Part shown: one piece after another, positions 6,142 through 11,066 of the stretch
Position numbering within the stretch: the stretch's first letter is position 1
Layout of the letters: every line of letters starts with the position of its first letter
From: Candidatus Nitrotoga sp. CP45
GTDB taxonomy: Bacteria; Bacteroidota; Bacteroidia; Flavobacteriales; Flavobacteriaceae
Reading direction: 5' to 3'
Length of the DNA: 11,066 bases
Assembly (NCBI GenBank): GCA_943329165.2
Contig: CALQCV020000041.1
Span: 1-11,066 of the forward strand
Notes under the pieces: generated by a model
Told to the model about the DNA's origin: nothing
The model's database searches: none
The model's input: the letters and a program-made list of their open reading frames with translations, nothing else
Program-made: the position numbers and the translations under genes

Positions 6142-6612
6142 TTATTGTTTTTTAAATTCTCCAAATAGTTCAATTAGTTTTTGACTGCGATAATTAAAAA
6201 TTTCCTCGAGTTTTGGCTTTACCAAAAAAGGATGCACGATTTGTCCCAAAATTCCCAACGGAACTTTATAATCAACAATGTCTTCCATTTCGACACCACC
6301 CGGAATCTCTTTTAGAAAATGTTTGTGGTGCCAAAGTGCATAAGGTCCAAAACGCTGCTCATCAACAAAGTATTTTTTAGCTACAACATTTGTAATTTCT
6401 GTAACCCATTTCATTGGAATTCCCAAAACCGGAGTTACAATATATTGAATTATTTGTCCGGCAAACATATCTTTTTCATCACCCGAAAGGGTTTTAAACC
6501 CCATGTAATCAGGTGTTATAGTTTTTAAGTTTTTTGGATTTGACAGAAATTCCCATGCTTCATCCAATGAAATCGGTAAGTTCTGCTTAGTGTGTAAAGT
6601 ATAAATCTTCAT
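6142..6612 (-). CDS. SRPBCC (START-like) ligand-binding protein
   Basis: A 156-residue single-domain protein of the SRPBCC/polyketide-cyclase-like superfamily, whose members bind hydrophobic ligands in a deep helix-grip cavity. Visible blocks are the N-terminal strand with ISLDEAWEFLSNPKNL (14-29), the middle KWVTEI (68-73), the family's FVDEQRFGPYALWHH (82-96) and GGVEMEDIVDYKVPLG (105-120), followed by the long C-terminal amphipathic helix. In other bacteria this same domain is found fused to or next to SDR-type proteins such as the YfcH/TIGR01777 epimerases, which agrees with the SDR-like gene directly downstream. The start is the ATG at 6612; an upstream in-frame TTG at 6627 lies inside the -7 element and is rejected. 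It heads the SRPBCC-SDR-photolyase operon. The ligand is unknown. Confidence 0.88.
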   Translation of the reverse strand: MKIYTLHTKQNLPISLDEAWEFLSNPKNLKTITPDYMGFKTLSGDEKDMFAGQIIQYIVTPVLGIPMKWVTEITNVVAKKYFVDEQRFGPYALWHHKHFLKEIPGGVEMEDIVDYKVPLGILGQIVHPFLVKPKLEEIFNYRSQKLIELFGEFKKQ

Positions 6613-6624
6613 TATATTTTTATA

Positions 6625-6632
6625 CAAAAGTA
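6625..6632 (-). promoter_or_regulatory. -7 promoter element of the SRPBCC-SDR-photolyase operon
   Basis: On the minus strand TACTTTTG matches TAnnTTTG exactly and ends 12 bases before the ATG at 6612, predicting a leader of only about 5-8 bases. No TTG -33 element is evident at the usual spacing, so an alternative sigma factor or activator is possible. Confidence 0.55.
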
Positions 6633-6714
6633 ATAATATTTGTTCATCTATTTCTAAAAAAAAGTAAACAGAATATTTAAGTTATCATTAACACACATCG
6701 ATTCATAGTATTTA

Positions 6715-6722
6715 TAAATTTG
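6715..6722 (+). promoter_or_regulatory. -7 promoter element of the DUF2911 gene
   Basis: TAAATTTG matches TAnnTTTG exactly, 23 bases before the ATG at 6746, predicting a leader of about 17 bases. The -33 region shows no clear TTG. Confidence 0.55.
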
Positions 6723-6745
6723 ACCAACATTTAAACATTCAGCTC

Positions 6746-7600
6746 ATGAAAAGAATTATTTTCGTTTTAGCAACCATAATTGCTAGTTATGTACTTAATG
6801 CTCAAGTAAAAACTCCTCAAGCAAGTCCACATGCAACGCTAACACAAGTTGTTGGTTTGACAGACGTAACTCTAGATTATTCTCGTCCAAGTACTAAAGG
6901 AAGAGCTATTTTTGGTGATTTAGTTCCGTTTGGCAAACTTTGGAGAACTGGTGCCAATTTAAACACTACGGTTTCTTTTAGCGAAGATGTAGTAATTAAA
7001 GGGACTACGCTTAAAAAAGGAAAGTATGCTTTATTCACAACTCCAAAAGCGGATATGTGGGAAGTTGTTTTCTATACTGATACTGATAATTGGGGAACAC
7101 CAGATAATTGGGATGCCAATAAAGTAGCTATTTTGGTTACTGTTGATCCTATTGCTCTTAACAATACTGTAGAATCGTTAACTGTTTCGATAGGAAATAT
7201 AACCATCGACAGTGCAACATTAGATATTGCTTGGGAAAAAACCATGGTTTCTGTAAAGTTTGATGTTCCTACTCAAAAAGCAGCTTTGGCAAACATCGAG
7301 AAAGTACTGGCTGGACCAAGTGCTGGTGATTATTTTTCTTCGGCACAATACCTTTTTCAATCTAATGGTGATTTAAATAAGGCATTAGAATATGTAAATA
7401 AAGCGACTTCAATGACTAAAGCTGGTGCAGACACTCCGTTTTGGTACTTACGTCAAAAATCATTAATTCAAGCAAAATTAGATGACAAAGTCGGAGCAAT
7501 TGCTACTGCAAAATTATCTTTGGCTGCTGCTGAGAAAGCAAAAAACAACGACTACGTTAAGATGAACAACGATAGTATAAAAGAATGGAGTAAGAAATAA
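6746..7600 (+). CDS. Secreted DUF2911 domain protein
   Basis: A 284-residue exported protein. Residues 1-20 are a typical Bacteroidota Sec signal peptide (Lys2-Arg3, hydrophobic core, LNAQ end) with probable cleavage after Ala19 or Gln20 and no lipobox Cys. The DUF2911 domain follows: PQASPHATLTQ (24-34), LDYSRPSTKGRAIFG (43-57), LVPFGKLWRTGAN (59-71) and the KKGKYALFTTP block (90-100), running to about residue 170. DUF2911 is common in Bacteroidota and has no established function that I know. The C-terminal third (about 175-284) is alpha-helical, with a TPR-like pattern (GDLNKALEYVNKAT, then QAKLDDKVGAIATAKLSL). It is single-gene, with its own -7 element and a strong terminator. A repeat element begins at its stop codon. 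Confidence 0.9.
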   Translation: MKRIIFVLATIIASYVLNAQVKTPQASPHATLTQVVGLTDVTLDYSRPSTKGRAIFGDLVPFGKLWRTGANLNTTVSFSEDVVIKGTTLKKGKYALFTTPKADMWEVVFYTDTDNWGTPDNWDANKVAILVTVDPIALNNTVESLTVSIGNITIDSATLDIAWEKTMVSVKFDVPTQKAALANIEKVLAGPSAGDYFSSAQYLFQSNGDLNKALEYVNKATSMTKAGADTPFWYLRQKSLIQAKLDDKVGAIATAKLSLAAAEKAKNNDYVKMNNDSIKEWSKK

Positions 7601-7649
7601 ATTACGACACGAGCCGCAGGCGACTGTATGTAGCGAAGCGAAATAAATT
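7599..7649 (-). repeat. Interspersed ~51-bp repeat, copy 2 (inverted relative to copy 1)
   Basis: The plus strand here aligns with the reverse complement of 3038-3090 at about 46 of 51 positions with two single-base gaps. It starts within the stop codon of the DUF2911 gene and ends 3 bases before its terminator. The core reads cgagccgcaggcgactgta, then AGCGA-AGCGA. It holds a GCC-gca-GGC hairpin where copy 1 has GCAC-gca-GTGC: the two gaps remove one base from each arm, keeping the pairing. Confidence 0.75.
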
Positions 7650-7652
7650 GTG

Positions 7653-7694
7653 AATATCCAAATTATATAATGTTATGATTTGGATATTTTTTTT
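7653..7694 (+). terminator. Rho-independent terminator of the DUF2911 gene
   Basis: A perfect 11-bp stem (aatatccaaat 7653-7663, atttggatatt 7678-7688) with a 14-base loop runs into a tract of eight T's (7687-7694). On the minus strand no T-tract follows the hairpin, so it mainly serves the plus-strand gene; the convergent symporter gene ends 19 bases beyond. Confidence 0.85.
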
Positions 7695-7712
7695 GATTAA
7701 AACTTGTCTGAA

Positions 7713-9437
7713 TTATTGGGCAATAACTTTTTGTTTTCCCTTGATCACAAATTGGGTAAGTACAGATAAAATTACCGTTAACGAAGCACCAATAAAATTC
7801 AGCCACAAATATCCCAACTTTTCTTGACCTGTCGGATAGATATGAATGGCGTAGTAGTAGATAAAAAATATCGTAATTTGACTGACTATTGCGCTGTAAA
7901 AGATAGCATTTGCTTTTACAAATTTGATATAAAAACCAACCAGGAATACGCCTAAAACTGTTCCGTAGAAAATGGAACCTACAATATTTACCAACTGAAT
8001 TAGATTCTCAAACAAGGTACCAACGCAGGCAAAACTAATTGCAATAACTCCCCAAAGTAAGGTAAAACCCTTTGTAGCATTCACAAAATGTTTTTCAGAT
8101 TTTTCGCCTTTGATATTTCTTTTGTAGATGTCAATAGCAGTGGTGGAGGCCAAAGCGGTTAATCCGGAAGCGGAAGAAGACATCGCAGCAGAAAGAATAA
8201 CGGCTAATAAAAGTCCAATAAGACCTGAAGGTAAGTAATTCAGAATGAAATAGATAAACACATAATCTTTATCGTTAGTTTCTGCTTTTTCATCTACTTT
8301 ACTAATGATTACTTTGGCCTCATCATGTAAATCTTTTTCTTTTCCGGATAATGATTTTAATTTCTGTCTCAAGATTTTATTGTCGTAACCTTGATTTAAG
8401 TGATCAATATAAATAAGGTTAAACTCTTTCTTTTCTTCCGATAATTGGGCTAACTTTTTTTCAAGTGAATAATATTCTGTCGCATATTTTGATTTTTCAA
8501 TCGCAGCTTTATTAACCGGATTAAAGTTAAGTGGCACCGGATTGAATTGAAAAAACACAAAAACCATTACTCCCGTCAATAAAATAAAAAATTGCATTGG
8601 CACTTTAAGAAAACCATTCATGATTAAACCCATTTGACTTTCTCTGTCGGACTTCCCAGATAAGTATCTTCCAACCTGTGATTGATCTGTTCCGAAATAA
8701 GAAAGCATCAGGAAAAATCCACCCGTTATTCCGCTCCAAAAAGTATATCTGTTTTCGGGATCGAACGAGAAATCTAATATGTTCATTTTGTCATTGGCGC
8801 CGGCAATATGCATCGCATTAGAAAACGTCATGTCATTGGGTAACAAATGCAATATCAAAAAGAAAGTAACAAACATGCCCAACATAATGACAAACATCTG
8901 TTGTTTTTGGGTAACATTCACGGCTTTAGTTCCGCCGGTAAAGGTGTATATAATGACCAAAATTCCGATGATAACGTTGAGCATCGTTAGATTCCAGCCC
9001 AAAATTGATGATAAAATAATGGACGGTGCGTAGATAGTCAAACCTGTTCCTAAACCTCGCTGAATAAGAAATAAAATAGCAGTGAACGAGCGTGTTTTTA
9101 AATCAAATCGTTGTTCGAGATATTCATAAGCGGTGAATACTTTTAGTTTGTGATAAATCGGAATAAAAGTAATTGAGATGACCACCATTGCTATTGGTAA
9201 CCCAAAATAGAATTGCACAAATCCCATTCCGTCATGATAGGCTTGTCCCGGAGTTGAAAGGAACGTTATCGCACTAGCTTGTGTCGCCATTACCGAAAGA
9301 CCAACTGTCCACCAAGGTGTTTCTTTGTTACCAAGAATGTAGTCTTCTACATTTTTGCTTCCTTTGGTTTTGTATACGCCATAGAAAACAATAAATAAAA
9401 GTGTTACCGATAAGACAATCCAGTCGAGTTGTTGCAT
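7713..9437 (-). CDS. Sodium:solute symporter (SSS/SLC5 family) with a charged periplasmic-type insert
   Basis: A 574-residue inner-membrane protein with about 13-14 hydrophobic segments. Family signatures are LSVMATQASAITFLSTPG in TM1 of the LeuT-like core (47-64), FTGGTKAVNVTQKQQ (166-180, the SSS GGxxAVxxTDxxQ motif with Gln for Asp), and SAAMSSSASGLTALAST (416-432) in the helix that supplies serines to the conserved Na2 site. Between the hydrophobic segment ending near 298 and that starting near 391 lies a roughly 90-residue Lys/Glu-rich, probably coiled-coil insert. By the vSGLT topology it would face the periplasm. The substrate could be a sugar, a sialic-acid-like compound or a carboxylate; sequence does not decide. 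It starts 3 bases after the stop of the 35-residue peptide gene and is the last gene of the deacetylase operon. Confidence 0.93.
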   Translation of the reverse strand: MQQLDWIVLSVTLLFIVFYGVYKTKGSKNVEDYILGNKETPWWTVGLSVMATQASAITFLSTPGQAYHDGMGFVQFYFGLPIAMVVISITFIPIYHKLKVFTAYEYLEQRFDLKTRSFTAILFLIQRGLGTGLTIYAPSIILSSILGWNLTMLNVIIGILVIIYTFTGGTKAVNVTQKQQMFVIMLGMFVTFFLILHLLPNDMTFSNAMHIAGANDKMNILDFSFDPENRYTFWSGITGGFFLMLSYFGTDQSQVGRYLSGKSDRESQMGLIMNGFLKVPMQFFILLTGVMVFVFFQFNPVPLNFNPVNKAAIEKSKYATEYYSLEKKLAQLSEEKKEFNLIYIDHLNQGYDNKILRQKLKSLSGKEKDLHDEAKVIISKVDEKAETNDKDYVFIYFILNYLPSGLIGLLLAVILSAAMSSSASGLTALASTTAIDIYKRNIKGEKSEKHFVNATKGFTLLWGVIAISFACVGTLFENLIQLVNIVGSIFYGTVLGVFLVGFYIKFVKANAIFYSAIVSQITIFFIYYYAIHIYPTGQEKLGYLWLNFIGASLTVILSVLTQFVIKGKQKVIAQ

Positions 9438-9440
9438 GGT

Positions 9441-9548
9441 TTAAAAGAATAATTGCATTAGTACAAAAAATATAATAATGTAAATGATATTAATCACTAA
9501 AACCCAAGTGTAACTGTTCTTCCATGCGGTTGTTTTTTTGTTTTCCAT
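9441..9548 (-). CDS. 35-residue single-pass membrane peptide, candidate symporter subunit
   Basis: An intact ATG-to-TAA frame of 36 codons sits exactly between the deacetylase stop and the symporter start, with gaps of 3 bases on each side (TAA-ATT-ATG and TAA-ACC-ATG). The product begins MENKKTTAWKNSYT, a basic hydrophilic head that should stay in the cytoplasm. It is followed by one hydrophobic helix from about residue 15 to the end (WVLVINIIYIIIFFV, then LMQLFF). There is no lipobox or cleavage site. Size, topology and position recall the small accessory proteins encoded next to SSS symporters in other bacteria, so a stabilising or regulatory subunit is the best guess. The frame fills the whole intergenic gap, which supports it being real. 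Confidence 0.75.
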   Translation of the reverse strand: MENKKTTAWKNSYTWVLVINIIYIIIFFVLMQLFF

Positions 9549-9551
9549 AAT

Positions 9552-11066
9552 TTACTTTCCTATTGAGATGATATTTGCCAGTAATCTATAGGCGCCCGAA
9601 ACACCTTCGGGTAATTCTCTAAAAAAACTTAAACCAGTATATACATAATTTCCTTTGCCATATTTAGCAATTAATAATGCTCCGTTTTTTGGATTTTCAC
9701 CTTTGTCATTGGAGGAAAGAATAGGAGTAAAGGCAGCATCCCATTCATTCGGATAATACAATCCTTGTTCTTGTTTCCAGCCTTTGAAATCTTCAGCAGT
9801 GATTTTGTTGGGATAGTTTAAAACAGGATGATTTGGAGCTAAAAATCGAACTTCAGCGTTTTCTTCGGTAACTCTGTCTCGTGAAATTTTTAATGGAAAA
9901 GGAGACATGTTTTTGGTAATCAAATCGTCCGTTGTGTTGTATTGCACAATCAGGGTTTTGCCATTTTTTACAAAATCTAATATAAGATTTTGTTTAAAAG
10001 CTAATGCAATTACGGTATTGTAGGCTCGAATTCCAGTCATAACAACATCATAGTTTTCAAGATTTTCAGCTGAGATTTCTTCAGGTTTTATGATGTCAAC
10101 TTCATAGCCCATTTGGGTTAAGCTTTTCGGAACTTCATCTCCGGCTCCCATGATATACCCGATCTTTTCATTCTTGGTTTTAATTTTCAAACGAATCGCT
10201 TTGGCTTCAGCAGGTTTCAAGACCATTTGTTTGTAGATATGCGGATAATTGATGTCGATTTTGTTTTGGTCAAATGTTTTGCCGTCAATAGTTATTCTAC
10301 TTTTGATGTTTATTTCACTGGCTTCATCAGATGGAGAAACACTAAAAACGGCAAGTACTTCTTGCCCTTTTTTATCAATAGCAAATGGAATTTCCGTTGG
10401 AGATACTTCCCAACCTTGAGGCAATTCAAGTTTTACTTTGCCATTAATAGCATCTTTACCAGCTTTTACTTTTACAGTAATGATTTTGTCTCTATCATTG
10501 TTAAAAATATATACTTTCTCCGCAAAAGCTGAAGTGACATCAGGAACAATATCTACTGGCTGATATACTTCGCCTTTTACATCGTCGTTGTATTTATAAA
10601 CGACATTTCTTTCAAACGGGATAATTGTTCCGTTAATTTCAATATAGAAAACTACTTTTATTTGGCGCAACACATCTGGATTACCTATATTTTCTTGATT
10701 ATCCACACGATACATTCCATCGGTTCCTTTTTGTGTGAGCCAATATGGATTAGTAAAATCGATATCTTTAGGCAGCAACATCTCCAGATTGTTGGTAACT
10801 ACTTTATTACTTTCTAATTCAATTGGTAAAAACTTACCGACAGAAGTGATTGATGCATGGCAAGTATTGAACTTCATTAAAATAGTACTTCTATTAATGG
10901 CTTCAATTTTAACTTTTAGAATAGTTCCTGGAATTGCTTCTTGAACATCAGCAACTGCTTCTAAATACAAACCCGCGCAACCTGCAATTATCTTTTTTAT
11001 TTCTTCAGACTTAATTGATTTCCAATGTTCATCTTCTAAATTTTGAATTAAATCATAAGCTTTAAC
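9552..11066 (-). CDS. PIG-L family deacetylase, C-terminal part (5' end outside window)
   Basis: The frame is open to the window edge: 504 residues are visible, with no start codon needed inside. An in-frame TTG at 10970 is not a start, since 32 coherent codons (VKAYDLIQNLEDEHW...) precede it. I recognise the C-terminal part of the roughly 800-residue Bacteroidota proteins whose N-terminal PIG-L/LmbE zinc domain removes N-acetyl groups from sugar conjugates; that catalytic domain is not in view. The visible part has beta-sandwich regions, including a NEW3-like stretch GKVKLELPQGWEVSPTEIPF (visible residues 209-228). A class I glutamine-amidotransferase-like Rossmann domain follows at about 298-380 (KIGYIMGAGDEVPKSL, MGYEVDIIKPEEI, YDVVMTGIRAYNT). 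It ends with KYGKGNYVYTGLSFFRELP. It probably acts in the periplasm. It is upstream in one operon with the membrane peptide and symporter. Confidence 0.85.
   Translation of the reverse strand, partial: VKAYDLIQNLEDEHWKSIKSEEIKKIIAGCAGLYLEAVADVQEAIPGTILKVKIEAINRSTILMKFNTCHASITSVGKFLPIELESNKVVTNNLEMLLPKDIDFTNPYWLTQKGTDGMYRVDNQENIGNPDVLRQIKVVFYIEINGTIIPFERNVVYKYNDDVKGEVYQPVDIVPDVTSAFAEKVYIFNNDRDKIITVKVKAGKDAINGKVKLELPQGWEVSPTEIPFAIDKKGQEVLAVFSVSPSDEASEINIKSRITIDGKTFDQNKIDINYPHIYKQMVLKPAEAKAIRLKIKTKNEKIGYIMGAGDEVPKSLTQMGYEVDIIKPEEISAENLENYDVVMTGIRAYNTVIALAFKQNLILDFVKNGKTLIVQYNTTDDLITKNMSPFPLKISRDRVTEENAEVRFLAPNHPVLNYPNKITAEDFKGWKQEQGLYYPNEWDAAFTPILSSNDKGENPKNGALLIAKYGKGNYVYTGLSFFRELPEGVSGAYRLLANIISIGK

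Noticed and set aside
6141..6173. Upstream start for the SDR-like gene at 6173
   Set aside because: It would overlap the SRPBCC gene by 32 bases and add residues before the first beta strand; the ATG at 6140 follows the upstream stop by 1 base.
6613..6627. TTG start for the SRPBCC gene at 6627
   Set aside because: The TTG lies inside the TACTTTTG promoter element; the in-frame ATG at 6612 fits the domain start.
9552..10970. Complete 472-residue protein starting at TTG 10970
   Set aside because: The frame continues upstream to the window edge with coherent codons, so this is the C-terminal part of a longer protein.
1..11066. A defence system, CRISPR array, prophage or insertion sequence
   Set aside because: No nuclease-ATPase pairs, spaced repeats, integrases or transposases are visible; the genes are mostly housekeeping or transport types.

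Overview
The window looks like chromosome of a Bacteroidota member, most likely Flavobacterium or a close relative. The DNA is AT-rich. Start codons lack Shine-Dalgarno sequences, while several genes are preceded by the TAnnTTTG type of -7 promoter element used in this phylum. Gene content fits as well: a DUF2911 protein, a short Bacteroidota-style lipoprotein, a long PIG-L deacetylase linked to a sodium:solute symporter, and atypically short TatD and TcdA proteins. The species call is inference from gene style only.

Layout. Bases 1-1359 (minus) hold an MFS transporter followed 2 bases later by a 46-codon gene that runs to the window edge. A divergent gap (1360-1553) contains a strong 21-bp REP-like palindrome. 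Bases 1554-3767 (plus) carry a TatD-family metal hydrolase, the tRNA t6A dehydratase TcdA and a beta-phosphoglucomutase-like HAD phosphatase. A terminator hairpin separates them from a small lipoprotein gene on the minus strand (3840-4061). Bases 4136-6612 (minus) form a compact operon, SRPBCC protein then short-chain dehydrogenase-like protein then DNA photolyase, with its own -7 element. A secreted DUF2911 protein follows on the plus strand (6746-7600) and ends in a clear rho-independent terminator. Bases 7713-11066 (minus) are a second tight operon: the C-terminal part of a large PIG-L family deacetylase, a 35-codon membrane peptide gene, and an SSS-family symporter.

How the genes may work together. 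The photolyase operon suggests a light or UV response that pairs DNA repair with an uncharacterised lipid or isoprenoid-type modification. The SDR in it lacks the catalytic tyrosine, so its chemistry is open. The deacetylase, peptide and symporter genes suggest processing of an N-acetylated compound and sodium-driven uptake, with the peptide as a candidate symporter subunit. TcdA belongs to tRNA modification at position 37.

No CRISPR array, tRNA, rRNA, insertion sequence or recognisable defence system is visible. The most notable unannotated items are the 35-residue peptide and a roughly 50-bp intergenic repeat present twice in inverted orientation (3038-3090 and 7599-7649). Its two copies differ by paired gaps that preserve a small hairpin. 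No intergenic stretch exceeds about 200 bases.
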